A stretch of 64,000 bases of DNA from Lachnospiraceae bacterium A4 (GTDB taxonomy: Bacteria > Bacillota > Clostridia > Lachnospirales > Lachnospiraceae), in contig KE159565.1 in NCBI GenBank assembly GCA_000403215.2, positions 197,489-261,488 on the forward strand. Direction: 5' to 3'. The notes below the pieces were generated by a model. The model made no database searches, was not told the origin of the DNA, and was given only the letters and a program-made list of their open reading frames with translations. Position 1 is the stretch's first letter; each line of letters starts with the position of its first letter. This document shows positions 19,047-28,604 of this stretch, in pieces. The translations under genes and the position numbers were made by a program.

Positions 19047-19202
19047 GGAACTGTTCAGAAATTACTCATGACAATTACTTGTCTAAATGTCCATCTGCGT
19101 CATCAGAAAATCTTGACATAGCCCGCTATGCCTGCGATTTTCTTCTTTGCAGCTGAACATTTATACGGCGTACTTGTCACAAGTAATTTCATCACAGTTC
19201 CT
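19046..19202. repeat. 157-bp imperfect palindromic (MITE-like) element
   Basis: The left end AGGAACTGTTCAGAAATTACT is matched in inverted form at the right end (AGTAATTTCATCACAGTTCCT). Inner arms (GAAAATC / GATTTTC) and a central hairpin (CATAG / CTATG) also pair. It starts at the last base of the MoxR gene stop codon and is non-coding. It could act as a transcript-end structure for the operon or be a small non-autonomous mobile repeat. Confidence 0.65.
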
Positions 19203-19291
19203 AAGGAACTGCCTGCAAGCACAAGATGACGAAGTTTCAGATGTGAGGATTTGTATTAGAAAGAAGTATGATAGAATATATATAGAATACC

Positions 19292-19320
19292 TTGTGATAG
19301 AAACTGAATCGTGCTAGAAT
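19292..19320 (+). promoter_or_regulatory. Probable promoter of the hybrid sensor kinase gene
   Basis: TTGTGA at 19292-19297 and TAGAAT at 19315-19320 have a 17-bp spacer, 74 bp before the start codon. Between the palindromic element and this promoter nothing else is seen. Confidence 0.55.
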
Positions 19321-19393
19321 ATAGTGAAAGTGAAAATTGTTGTACGAATATGCTGCAGTGCGAAAGCGTGTAGCATACCATAGGGGAATTAGT

Positions 19394-22300
19394 ATGAAGA
19401 GAAAGAAGTTGTTACAGGATATCTTAATTGTTGTATTTCTATTGATAGCAGTGGTCGTTTTATTCTGCTGGTTTACGGCAAAGAACAGTGTCCGAATGGA
19501 GGAGCAGAATAAAAGATATGCGTCAGATTCAGCGCGCCAGACCATGACGCGCATCAATGAGGAAATGAACAATGGACTGGCACTCATCACGACATATGCG
19601 TACTTTGTCGGTGAGGGGCTTAGTGCTCCAGTGATTGACAAACAACTTTTACAGGAAATAGAACATAATGCACTGTTTGATGCAGTGCTGTTTACAGATC
19701 CTTCCGGGATCAATCACACTTCCGACGGGCGCACTTCCGATGCGTCGGACAGAGATTATTATCAGAAAGGAATGCGCGGAGAAAGTGGGATTGCGGTCAT
19801 TCTTGACTCCTTCTTTTTCAATGAGACGATGGTGAGCTTCTATGCGCCCGTCCGCTATCAGGGCGAGATTATCGGCGTGCTACGGGGTTCTTATCTGGCG
19901 GAGGAATATCTGAAAGACATGCTGACCACCAGCTATTTTGGTGAGGCTGCAGATGTGTATCTGTGCATGGAAAACGGCAGGGCGATTGCAAGCTCTGAAG
20001 GTGATATCTACGAGGAGGATTTAATAGATAAATTGGTGGAAACCAATGTGATTGACGCTCAGGCAGCCAGGGAGGCAAAGGGGATCTTTGTGCACGGCGG
20101 CGAGGGCTCGTTTATCTGCGAGCAGGGCTATAAGACCGACAATATCTGTGCGACACACCTCCTGGACCATGATTTTGTTCTGGTGCAGACCTTTCCAAAG
20201 AGCGTGACACAGCGTATGATTCGGGATGAAAATATTGTCGGCATCCAGTTGGAGGTGATGCTGGTTATCCTGTTTGCAATCTATATCGTCACACTGATTA
20301 TCCGTGCTGGCAGGGAGAAGAAGCTGCTTGAGCGTGAAAACAGGGAGATGGGATATATCATCAAGGGTATTACCACCTTATTTGCCCGTTTTGCGATGGT
20401 CGATCTGGAGGCTGGCACCTATCAGTACCTTGCTGGAACGAGGGCTGAGGACAGTTCATTGGACACCTTTGGCCCATATGAAAATTTGACACAGTATTTG
20501 TGCTCTATCATCATTGATGAGGAGGACCGCAAGGAATTTGGCGACATGATTGACAGGGAAACACTTGTACAGGTGCTGACAGAGCAGAGTGATATGCGTT
20601 TTGAGCGTCATGTGCTGCGCGGCGGCCAGCCAGAGTGGGAGCACATGAATGTTATCTGTCTGGAGAGAAAGGACGGCAAGGCGGTTAAGGCGCTGATTAT
20701 CCGTCAGAATATCACAGAGATCAAGGAGAAAGAGCTGGAGATACAGGAGCAAATGTTTTTGGCGAGCCGCAAAGAACGTCAGTATCAGCTTGCGATTATG
20801 TCGAACTCGATCTATACATTTGAGTTTAATCTGTCAAAGGATTTAATAGAGCAGGATATCCTGCGCACGGTGGACGGACAACAGATGTCCATGCTGGAAC
20901 TGACTGGGCTGAGTGCGCCATGCAGGGCTTCGGAGTGGTTTGAGCGCCGCAGAAAGTATGTTGCGCAGGAATCCATTGAAGATTATAAGTCGATTGTAAA
21001 CATAGACTATTTAAAGGAATGCTTTGAAGCCGGTGAGGCGGAAGTGAGCGTCGAGTATTGGGGCAAAGATTTCGATGATCAGGAGATTTGTGTGCGCCAG
21101 TCCTTCCTCATGACACAGGACGACAGAACGGGCGATATCGTGGTTATGGTGGTGAAAAAGGAGATTACGGAGAGCGTCAAGAAGCAGCGCGAGCAGACGC
21201 AGGCATTGCAGGATGCCTTGATGCAGGCGCAGCATGCCAATCGGGCAAAGACGACCTTCCTGTCAAATATGTCGCATGATATCCGCACGCCGATGAACGC
21301 TATCATTGGGTTTACCACCATTGCGGTGAGCCATATTGACAATAAGGACCAAGTGAGGGACTGCCTGCAGAAGGTGCTTTCCTCCAGCAATCACTTGCTC
21401 AGCCTGATCAATGATATCCTTGACATGAGCAGGATTGAGAGCGGCAAGGTGCAGATCAAGGAGCAGGAGTGCAATATTTCTGAATTGATGCACAATCTGG
21501 TCAACATTATCCAGCCACAGGTGAAGGCGAAGCAGCTTGAGCTGTTTATTGATACCTTTGAGATTGTCAATGAGGACGTGATCGCAGATGCGTTGAAGCT
21601 TAATCAGGTATTTATCAATCTCCTCAGCAATGCTGTGAAATATACACCGGCGGGAGGGAGCATCGCATTTCGAATCATGCAGAAAACAACCTTCCGTCAC
21701 GGATACGGCGATTACATATTTATCATCAAAGATAATGGAATTGGTATGTCAGCGGAATTTGTCGAGCATATCTTTGAGCCGTTTGAGCGTGAATCTACAG
21801 TGACGCAGTCTGGTATTCAGGGAACGGGTCTTGGCATGGCGATCACGAGGAATATTGTGGAGATGATGGGCGGTACGATCAACGTCGAGAGTGAGGTCGG
21901 CAAGGGCAGCACCTTTACGGTAGAGATTTCGCTAAAGCTTCAGGACATTGAGAAGAATGCGGCGCAGATTCAGGAGCTTGATGGCTTGCGGGCGCTGGTG
22001 GTCGATGATGATTTCCATATCTGTGACAGTGTGAGCAAGATGCTCAAACAGATCGGTATGCGCTCTGAGTGGACAACATCCGGCAGGGAAGCGGCGTACC
22101 GTGCCCAGATGGCATATGAGGAGGGGGATGCCTTCCATACTTACATTATTGACTGGCAGATGCCCGAGACAAGCGGCGTGGAGACTGCCAGAAAGATTCG
22201 AAGCGTGGCAGGAAACGATGTGCCGATCATCATTTTGACGGCGTATGACTGGTCCGATATCGAGGAGGAGGCAAAAGCTGCGGGAGTGACGGCATTCTGT

Positions 22301-22783
22301 GCCAAGCCGCTCTTTATGTCCGACTTAAAATCCGCATTGCTTGCCGCAAATAATCTGCTTGATAAGGAAGATGAAGCCGCCGCGTGGACATTGGCGGATT
22401 TCAGTGGGAAACGTGTCCTGCTGGTGGAGGACATTGAGCTGAACCGAGAAATTGCACAGGTGATTTTGGAGGAGGCTGGATTTGTTGTAGAGTCAGCGCC
22501 TGACGGAACCGACGCTGTCGCGATGGTGGAGAAGGCTGAGGAAAATTATTATGATGTTGTATTGATGGATGTACAGATGCCTATTATGAACGGTTATGAG
22601 GCGACAAGGACGATTCGAAACATGCCGAGAAAGGATGTCAAGACGCTCCCGATTATAGCGATGACTGCAAATGCCTTGGAGGAGGATAAGGAGGCAGCAT
22701 TGAAAAATGGTATGAATGCCCATATCTCCAAGCCGCTCAATATGGATATCTTTATCTCTGTGCTCAAGCAGTTTGTAAAATAA
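19394..22783 (+). CDS. Membrane hybrid sensor histidine kinase with two receiver domains
   Basis: A 1129-residue membrane protein. Order: membrane segment at about residues 7-27, an extracytoplasmic Cache-like sensor (about 35-280), a second membrane segment (about 287-307), a cytoplasmic PAS-like region, HisKA with the phospho-His in SNMSHDIRTP (His628), a HATPase domain (DNGIGMS, GTGLGMA), then two receivers. Receiver 1 starts ALVVDDD with phospho-Asp920 in IIDWQMP; receiver 2 has phospho-Asp1059 in LMDVQMP. There is no DNA-binding output, so it probably relays phosphate or controls a partner. The start at 19394 follows AGGGGAATTAGT. The ligand is unknown. Confidence 0.93.
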   Translation: MKRKKLLQDILIVVFLLIAVVVLFCWFTAKNSVRMEEQNKRYASDSARQTMTRINEEMNNGLALITTYAYFVGEGLSAPVIDKQLLQEIEHNALFDAVLFTDPSGINHTSDGRTSDASDRDYYQKGMRGESGIAVILDSFFFNETMVSFYAPVRYQGEIIGVLRGSYLAEEYLKDMLTTSYFGEAADVYLCMENGRAIASSEGDIYEEDLIDKLVETNVIDAQAAREAKGIFVHGGEGSFICEQGYKTDNICATHLLDHDFVLVQTFPKSVTQRMIRDENIVGIQLEVMLVILFAIYIVTLIIRAGREKKLLERENREMGYIIKGITTLFARFAMVDLEAGTYQYLAGTRAEDSSLDTFGPYENLTQYLCSIIIDEEDRKEFGDMIDRETLVQVLTEQSDMRFERHVLRGGQPEWEHMNVICLERKDGKAVKALIIRQNITEIKEKELEIQEQMFLASRKERQYQLAIMSNSIYTFEFNLSKDLIEQDILRTVDGQQMSMLELTGLSAPCRASEWFERRRKYVAQESIEDYKSIVNIDYLKECFEAGEAEVSVEYWGKDFDDQEICVRQSFLMTQDDRTGDIVVMVVKKEITESVKKQREQTQALQDALMQAQHANRAKTTFLSNMSHDIRTPMNAIIGFTTIAVSHIDNKDQVRDCLQKVLSSSNHLLSLINDILDMSRIESGKVQIKEQECNISELMHNLVNIIQPQVKAKQLELFIDTFEIVNEDVIADALKLNQVFINLLSNAVKYTPAGGSIAFRIMQKTTFRHGYGDYIFIIKDNGIGMSAEFVEHIFEPFERESTVTQSGIQGTGLGMAITRNIVEMMGGTINVESEVGKGSTFTVEISLKLQDIEKNAAQIQELDGLRALVVDDDFHICDSVSKMLKQIGMRSEWTTSGREAAYRAQMAYEEGDAFHTYIIDWQMPETSGVETARKIRSVAGNDVPIIILTAYDWSDIEEEAKAAGVTAFCAKPLFMSDLKSALLAANNLLDKEDEAAAWTLADFSGKRVLLVEDIELNREIAQVILEEAGFVVESAPDGTDAVAMVEKAEENYYDVVLMDVQMPIMNGYEATRTIRNMPRKDVKTLPIIAMTANALEEDKEAALKNGMNAHISKPLNMDIFISVLKQFVK

Positions 22784-22893
22784 TGCAGCGTTTCTGATGG
22801 GGGAGTAGCGCATCCAATACAGTAAAGTCATAATCCATGATTGTTTTAGAATATCATAGCGGCAATATCTGTGCCAAGATTTACGACAAAAGA

Positions 22894-22923
22894 AAAACCG
22901 AGGGCAAATCGCTCCTCGGTTTT
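22894..22923. terminator. Bidirectional terminator between sensor kinase and ABC permease genes
   Basis: AAAACCGAG / CTCGGTTTT form a perfect stem with A-rich and T-rich flanks, between two converging genes. Confidence 0.8.
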
Positions 22924-22935
22924 AGACAGATAAAT

Positions 22936-25506
22936 TTAGTTTTGACGCAGGCGATCTATAATACTCGCCTTACTTATCTGCTTATAAAGCAATGCAGGTA
23001 TTAAGACTGTCAGAATGATAAGGCATGGATATATAACCAGCATAGGCCACATCACAAAGCGGTAGGTAAAGAACCAGATACCGTCAGAAATGCCTTTCAC
23101 AATTATGACTGAAAATAGCGTTCCAAATACAACAGATGCAAGAATTGTTCCTGCTGAATAATACAAACCCTCATAGGAAAGCAGCTTTTTCAACTGTTTT
23201 CCCGTCATGCCGATGCTCTGCAGCATGGCAAACTCTTTCCTGCGGGCAATAATGCTTGTCAGGACGGAGTTTACAAAATTTACAATTCCAATAAAGCCAA
23301 TCACGATACTCAAAGTCCCGCCGATTGTCACAATTAACGAAGTCAGATTTTCAAAGGAGCTTACATAGGTTTCCCTGCAGTCAAAATCCATGTATGGCTC
23401 TATATCTTTTACATAACCCTCTAAAAGTTCTTTCATCTGTGCGTCTGTCCCGCTCTTTACATTAAAAGGAAAGCTGACAAGGTGCGGCGAAGCGCAAAGC
23501 GGCAAAAAATTTTCAGTCGGCATATAAAACCGAGTTCCGCCAGTATTTCGGGTAGTAGCCGTATTCTCATTTGCACAGACTTTTGCCATGACGGTAAGGT
23601 CAAAACGATTATCGGTAACGCTTGAAAGACCGTCCATTGAAACATGATTGAAACGGACGGTATCGCCCGCTTTCACATCTGGATTGTCAATCATATTTCC
23701 GTTATCGTCACATTCCACATTAAGCAAAACATATTTTCCTGTTTTAAGAGCCTGCCAGTCTATCTCTCCTTCCACAACTTCCATATTTTTTAGCAGGAAG
23801 TCATCTGCCCCATACAAATCCACAAGCGGGTTGCCATTTTCATCGGTATTGTAATTTGAAAAAGCGCTGCTTTCAGCAGAAAAGTTTTCTTCCAATATAC
23901 GGGCTGTATATAATCTCCCGCCCGCTTCAAAACAGTCGCTTTCCATAACTGTTTCTATAAAGGATTCCGACAAATCATTGCTGCTCGTTTCATACCGAAA
24001 TTGAAAATAATCCGCAGTCGAAATCACAAAATCAGTATTGACAAATTTTGCTATATATTTATCAATATCAAAGCCGCTGGAAAAGGTAAATACGGTATTA
24101 AACAACACCAACGATAGTGTCATGGAAACGATTACAAGCACGGTACGCTTACGGTTTCGTCCTAAATTTGCCAGTGCCATTCGATAGATTTTTGCTCTGT
24201 GCGCAGAATTTTTATGTGTATGTTTCTTTCCGCTAAATGCAGACGAATCATTTTCCGTATATTTGATTGCCTCAATTGGCGATACCGTTCCTGCAATTTT
24301 GGCAGGCTTTTGCACGCTAATCAAGACGGTAAAGACTGCAAACGCAGCAGCCCCTATAAAAATTAGCGGGTTGGCGGTTACGGTTATGCCAGCCTCCGCA
24401 GTATAAATAGTCCCATTCATTAGGAATGGCACTAATGCACGTCCCAGAAAGAATCCAATCAGCAGACCAATGGGAACTCCTGTCAAAGAAAGATTGGCAG
24501 CCTGACGGTGAATCATCTTTTTTATCTGCCGCTTTGTTGTTCCTAAAGTCTTTAACTGCCCATAAGCCTGAATATCCTGTATTACGGATATCTGAAAAAT
24601 ATTATAGATAATCAGATATCCAGTGACTATTATGAAAAGGATACCTGCCGCGCCAGAAATGAGCAAGGTAGGATTTTCAAACAGGTCAGAGCTCTGATAT
24701 GCAGGGCTGACACGGGCAATTATATAGTTTTCTTCCTTCGGGCTTCCGCCCATTATGTCACAGGTATAGCCTGTTTCAGAAAGCAGCCTGCTTATCTTCG
24801 ATTCTATGTCCCCTTTGCCATGAAACATGATATAAGCGGTCACAACACCCGAATAATCATTATCTTCCCGGTATGTGTATTCCAGAATATCTGAATGGCT
24901 GTCAATAAAGGATTTGGAAACAATCATCCGTCCAATATTACTCAGGCTGTCTGTTTCCCAAAAACCACAAAGAACAAAATCCGTCTCATATTCCGTCCCT
25001 TTGATTTCATATTTTAAGGAAACTGTTTCACCAATCCCCGCTTTTATGCCTAATGCGTCCAATGTCTTTGTGTCCGCAATAATCTCATTTTCAGCTTCTG
25101 GTCTGCGGCCTGTCGTCGGTTCATAGCGGGCAAACGCTAAGGCCGTATCGTCCATATACCACAGATCAGAACGCCACTTTTCCAATCCTTCGTTCTTTAT
25201 GCGATAGGAAACTGCTTTCGTGTAGGCAATCTTTTCGATAAGGGAATTGCCCTCTATGTCATTATAAATATCATCACTGATATAGCTTAAAACCGCCTGC
25301 CCATCCCCGCCCGCTTTTCTGATATTCTGCTCCTGAACGGTGTCAATCAATCCAGAGCCTAATGTGAAAATAGCAGTAAACAATACAGCGGTTAAGACAA
25401 TGGCAATAACGGCAATAATATTTCTGCTCTTGTTTGATTTAAAATAACGGTCTGACAACTTTTTGACGGCATGGCGGTTATTATTGCCAAATAGAATATC
25501 GCTCAT
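22936..25506 (-). CDS. FtsX-like ABC transporter permease
   Basis: An 856-residue membrane protein. One hydrophobic segment lies at about 30-50, followed by a large extracytoplasmic region. Then come an FtsX-type three-helix block (about 285-405), a second single segment near 450 with another extracytoplasmic domain, and a C-terminal three-helix FtsX block ending near 845. This duplicated MacB/FtsX layout is typical of Firmicute transporters that expel or sense antimicrobial peptides or act on lipids. It overlaps the ATPase gene by four bases and lies downstream of a two-component system on the same strand, which probably induces it. Confidence 0.9.
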   Translation of the reverse strand: MSDILFGNNNRHAVKKLSDRYFKSNKSRNIIAVIAIVLTAVLFTAIFTLGSGLIDTVQEQNIRKAGGDGQAVLSYISDDIYNDIEGNSLIEKIAYTKAVSYRIKNEGLEKWRSDLWYMDDTALAFARYEPTTGRRPEAENEIIADTKTLDALGIKAGIGETVSLKYEIKGTEYETDFVLCGFWETDSLSNIGRMIVSKSFIDSHSDILEYTYREDNDYSGVVTAYIMFHGKGDIESKISRLLSETGYTCDIMGGSPKEENYIIARVSPAYQSSDLFENPTLLISGAAGILFIIVTGYLIIYNIFQISVIQDIQAYGQLKTLGTTKRQIKKMIHRQAANLSLTGVPIGLLIGFFLGRALVPFLMNGTIYTAEAGITVTANPLIFIGAAAFAVFTVLISVQKPAKIAGTVSPIEAIKYTENDSSAFSGKKHTHKNSAHRAKIYRMALANLGRNRKRTVLVIVSMTLSLVLFNTVFTFSSGFDIDKYIAKFVNTDFVISTADYFQFRYETSSNDLSESFIETVMESDCFEAGGRLYTARILEENFSAESSAFSNYNTDENGNPLVDLYGADDFLLKNMEVVEGEIDWQALKTGKYVLLNVECDDNGNMIDNPDVKAGDTVRFNHVSMDGLSSVTDNRFDLTVMAKVCANENTATTRNTGGTRFYMPTENFLPLCASPHLVSFPFNVKSGTDAQMKELLEGYVKDIEPYMDFDCRETYVSSFENLTSLIVTIGGTLSIVIGFIGIVNFVNSVLTSIIARRKEFAMLQSIGMTGKQLKKLLSYEGLYYSAGTILASVVFGTLFSVIIVKGISDGIWFFTYRFVMWPMLVIYPCLIILTVLIPALLYKQISKASIIDRLRQN

Positions 25507-26186
25507 GCGGATACCTCCCCTTGCTGTGAAATTCTGCCATCTTCAATACGGATGATACGGTCAGCAAGCTGGGCAATTTCGCTGTTATGGGTAATCATTA
25601 CAATTGTCTGGCTGAATTTATCTGTAGTGACTTTCAGAAGCCCCAAAACATCGCTGCTCGTCCTGCTGTCAAGGTTTCCTGTCGGCTCGTCCGCCAAAAT
25701 GATTGCCGGTTTGGAAACCAAGGCTCTGGCAATCGCCACACGCTGCTGCTGCCCCCCGGACAGATTGTTCGGCATATGATTCAGCTTATCCTTTAGCGCC
25801 AGCATCCCCACAACCTCATCCATGAACTTCTGGTCTACGCTGTCCCCATCTAATTCCACGGGCAGTACAATATTTTCATATACATTTAGGACAGGAACAA
25901 GGTTATAATTCTGAAATATAAATCCGATATTCCGCCTGCGGAAAATTGTGAGCTGTTCGTCTTTCATCTCTGACAGTTCTTTTCCCCTGACCTTGACCTT
26001 GCCAGAAGTTGGAATATCCAGACCGCCCATCATGTTCAGTAAAGTTGATTTGCCGCTGCCTGACGTTCCGACAATGGCAGCAAACTCCCCCTCGTTAATC
26101 GCAAGCGTCACGCCATCCAACGCTTTCGTGATGTTCGGCTCTGTCCCATAGTATTTCTTGAGCTCTGTCACTTGTAAAATGCTCAT
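25503..26186 (-). CDS. ABC transporter ATP-binding protein, MacB/LolD type
   Basis: A 227-residue nucleotide-binding subunit. Walker A is GTSGSGKST, the Q loop is in FIFQNYNLVP, the signature is LSGGQQQRVAIARAL, Walker B is ILADEPTGNLD and the switch His is in MITHN. It belongs to the family that pairs with FtsX-like permeases, here the overlapping gene downstream. The ATG at 26186 is preferred: the ATG four codons upstream directly touches the AAAGG ribosome site. The complex would sit at the inner face of the membrane and power the FtsX permease. Confidence 0.93.
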   Translation of the reverse strand: MSILQVTELKKYYGTEPNITKALDGVTLAINEGEFAAIVGTSGSGKSTLLNMMGGLDIPTSGKVKVRGKELSEMKDEQLTIFRRRNIGFIFQNYNLVPVLNVYENIVLPVELDGDSVDQKFMDEVVGMLALKDKLNHMPNNLSGGQQQRVAIARALVSKPAIILADEPTGNLDSRTSSDVLGLLKVTTDKFSQTIVMITHNSEIAQLADRIIRIEDGRISQQGEVSA

Positions 26187-26302
26187 AAAGAACACCATCC
26201 TTTCGTTTTGATGGCTATATTATAGAATTCAATCCTCGCAGAAATGTCACGGTATCAGGGAAATTTACGTTTTAATTCTCGCAGTCTGGCGACATTTCGC
26301 TT

Positions 26303-27334
26303 TCAGTCAGCAGGAAGAAATACGGAAAAAGTTGCGCCCATTTGAGAACTGGAGGTTACTTTTACATATCCGCTCTGCATTGTGATGATTTCTCTGGTTA
26401 GATACAGACCGATACCTATCCCGTCCATATCGTGGACTTCGCTTTCACGGTAAAAACGTTTAAAGATTTCCGCATGATGTTTTTCTGGAATCCCTTTTCC
26501 GTTATCAGAGATGTCGATTTTCAAATACATTTCCAATTTTTCTGCGTTGACACGGATTTTCCCGCCTTCTGGCGTATATTTTACCGCATTGTCCAAAATA
26601 TTGAACAGGGCTTCGCCCGTCCATTTTTTATCATGCGTAACCTCTATGCTTTCTGGACAATGCACCAAAACTTCAATGTTTTTCTTTTCAGCGTTTAATA
26701 GTATCCCGCCCAATGCGGACGCAAGCGTATCATAAATCGGCTGCTTTTTCTTTTCCAGAGAGATAATGCCTGTTTCCAATCGGGATGTCTTTATAAGCGC
26801 CTGCATAAGGAAATCAAGTTTGTCAAGCTGCCCGCCCATCGCAGAAAGAAATTCTCTCTGTTTTTGCCTTTGTATATCCCTTTCCAACAAAGTTGTCGCT
26901 ATCATTTTCAGATTGGCAATCGGCGTTTTAACCTGATGCGATACATCAGATATCAATTCCTGCAAGTCCTCCCGTTCTCTGGCTATGCTCTGGCGGTTTG
27001 CACGCATGATGTCATATAATCGGGAGAGTCGGTGGCTGATTTTATAAAACAGGCTTTCTTCTTCTGCAAACTCCAAATCCGCTGCATTTCCCTGTATCAT
27101 CCCGTCAAGCTGTCTGCACAGCATATCGGAAAAAGCAGTCAGCTTTTTGCGGACAATGGCAATAAAAGAAAATATGCCGGCATAAACAAGAACGGCTAAA
27201 AACAAGATGGCATAAACGGCAGCGGAATTATCCGTCAACAGATAAAGAAAAGCAGCGGCTGCTGCAAATAGGAAAGCCAATAAAGTACTTATGACTGCAC
27301 AAATCCTGTTAATGGAGAATTTTACCTTTTTCAT
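26303..27334 (-). CDS. Membrane sensor histidine kinase
   Basis: A 343-residue kinase with two adjacent membrane segments near the N-terminus (about residues 12-32 and 38-58) and almost no extracytoplasmic loop. This resembles intramembrane-sensing kinases that monitor a partner transporter. HisKA carries the phospho-His in DVSHQVKTPIANL; the HATPase has NILDNAVKYTP, DNGKGIP and GIGIGLYL. The start at 27334 follows GGAGGGCTGAAAAA and overlaps the response regulator stop by four bases. The order regulator-kinase-ATPase-permease suggests a detoxification module controlled by its own transporter. Confidence 0.92.
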   Translation of the reverse strand: MKKVKFSINRICAVISTLLAFLFAAAAAFLYLLTDNSAAVYAILFLAVLVYAGIFSFIAIVRKKLTAFSDMLCRQLDGMIQGNAADLEFAEEESLFYKISHRLSRLYDIMRANRQSIAREREDLQELISDVSHQVKTPIANLKMIATTLLERDIQRQKQREFLSAMGGQLDKLDFLMQALIKTSRLETGIISLEKKKQPIYDTLASALGGILLNAEKKNIEVLVHCPESIEVTHDKKWTGEALFNILDNAVKYTPEGGKIRVNAEKLEMYLKIDISDNGKGIPEKHHAEIFKRFYRESEVHDMDGIGIGLYLTREIITMQSGYVKVTSSSQMGATFSVFLPAD

Positions 27335-28014
27335 TTTTTCAGCCCTCCAACCCACATATAACCCATTCCGTAAACCGTTTTGATATATTGGAAACTTCCC
27401 GCTTCGATTTTTGCCCTGATGCGGCTGATGGCACAAGTCAATGCGTGTTCGTCAACAAAATTCCCATCGGTATCCCATAGCTTTTCCAATAAGATACGCC
27501 TTGTCAAAACAGTCTGCATATTTGCCGTCAGTATTTTTAAGATACGGTATTCCATAGCTGTGAATGAAATATCTTCTCCTGCAAGCGCAGCGCTCATCTC
27601 CGAAAAATTGATGACCAGATTCCCGTCATCATAACAGTCTATGGCGCTTTGCTTTTGAATGCGGGAGAGCAGGGCTGACACTTTTTTCTGAAAAACACTT
27701 ATAGGGAAAGGCTTTATCACATAGTCGTCAGCACCCAATTCAAATCCCCTTAACTGGTCGCTTTCCAAGTCTCGGGCAGTCAAAAAAATCACGGCGGTAT
27801 CAGGATTTTTCTTTTTCATCGCACAGCATAAATCAAAACCATTTCCATCTGGCAGATTCACATCAAGCACAGCAAGACCATATGTTTGTTCTGCAAAAAA
27901 CCTCATCGCTGCTCCTTTTGACAAAGCACTGTCCACATCGTAACCTGACATGGACAGGTTGTAACACAATGTACTATTCAAAAGTTTGTCATCTTCAACA
28001 ACAAGTATCCGCAT
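27331..28014 (-). CDS. OmpR family response regulator
   Basis: A 227-residue DNA-binding response regulator. The receiver opens MRILVVEDD, with phospho-Asp in AVLDVNLPDG and the conserved Lys in DDYVIKPF. The C-terminal winged helix contains LTRRILLEKLW and ends TVYGMGYMW. The start at 28014 is set by AAGGAGTGGTTTT; the longest frame begins 11 codons earlier without a ribosome site. It is translationally coupled to the histidine kinase and is the first gene of a four-gene minus-strand operon with the ABC transporter, which it most likely activates. Confidence 0.94.
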   Translation of the reverse strand: MRILVVEDDKLLNSTLCYNLSMSGYDVDSALSKGAAMRFFAEQTYGLAVLDVNLPDGNGFDLCCAMKKKNPDTAVIFLTARDLESDQLRGFELGADDYVIKPFPISVFQKKVSALLSRIQKQSAIDCYDDGNLVINFSEMSAALAGEDISFTAMEYRILKILTANMQTVLTRRILLEKLWDTDGNFVDEHALTCAISRIRAKIEAGSFQYIKTVYGMGYMWVGGLKK

Positions 28015-28310
28015 AAAACCACTCCTTGTTTTTCGCCATTCTATCACTCAAATATCGCAGAAACCTCACAAGACATAATTTTTTAATATCCCACGCTCTG
28101 TATATAGTATAGCTGTTTCAACAAACCATATCAATAAATTACATAAAGTATTATCACAAATAAAGACAAAACCAGTGAAAAATATCAACTTTATACCACA
28201 AGTATAATGACATTTGCCGTAAATTGTGATATAGTATGATAAAAGTAAATTTTTATAAGCAATAAACGAATAAGAACCAATAAAAATATACAGAAAGGAA
28301 CTGCACAACG
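28015..28310. other. AT-rich intergenic region upstream of the regulator operon
   Basis: About 300 bp of AT-rich sequence. It must hold the promoter of the minus-strand regulator-kinase-transporter operon, but no box pair with good spacing stands out. No RNA gene or riboswitch is recognised. Confidence 0.4.
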
Positions 28311-28463
28311 ATGAAGAGAACAGTATCAATCAACGGAATAAATAGCCCGATTAGTAGAGCATTTGAACAGGCGCTGGATTCAAAACAGAGTCTATATTTT
28401 GCGTGTCCATATAAGAGGGGAAAAAGTTGGTTGAGTCGTAGGAATTTCAGGCTTGCAGTTTAA
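28311..28463 (+). CDS. Possible small basic protein, unknown
   Basis: A 50-codon open frame beginning MKRTVSINGI and ending with a basic tail (RGKSWLSRRNFRLAV). AGAAAGGA lies about 11 bases before the ATG, and a strong terminator follows 18 bases after the stop, so this stretch is probably transcribed on the plus strand. No family is recognised, and it may be a remnant or a non-coding transcript. It would be missed by a 60-codon cut-off. Confidence 0.3.
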   Translation: MKRTVSINGINSPISRAFEQALDSKQSLYFACPYKRGKSWLSRRNFRLAV

Positions 28464-28480
28464 GGCGTTACATCAATTCC

Positions 28481-28538
28481 AAACCGCTTATCTTGTATGG
28501 AGAAAATCTCACAGACAAGATAGGCGGTTTTCTTTTTT
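28481..28538 (+). terminator. Strong Rho-independent terminator
   Basis: The long stem AAACCGCTTATCTTGT / ACAAGATAGGCGGTTT (one mismatch) is followed by TCTTTTTT. It implies plus-strand transcription through the preceding small open frame. Confidence 0.85.
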
Positions 28539-28604
28539 GGCATGGGTAGTTTGTAGTATAAATGCAGTACAGACTTGCATTATTTAATATAGAAGGGAGA
28601 AAAA

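Noticed and set aside
22936-28014. Assignment of the regulator-kinase-ABC set as a BceRS-BceAB bacitracin system
   Set aside because: The layout is similar, but the permease has two large extracytoplasmic regions and different topology from BceB, so only the broader MacB/FtsX assignment is supported.
28015-28604. Riboswitch or other structured leader upstream of rtcB
   Set aside because: No conserved riboswitch core is recognisable; the only strong structure is a terminator that ends before the rtcB start region.
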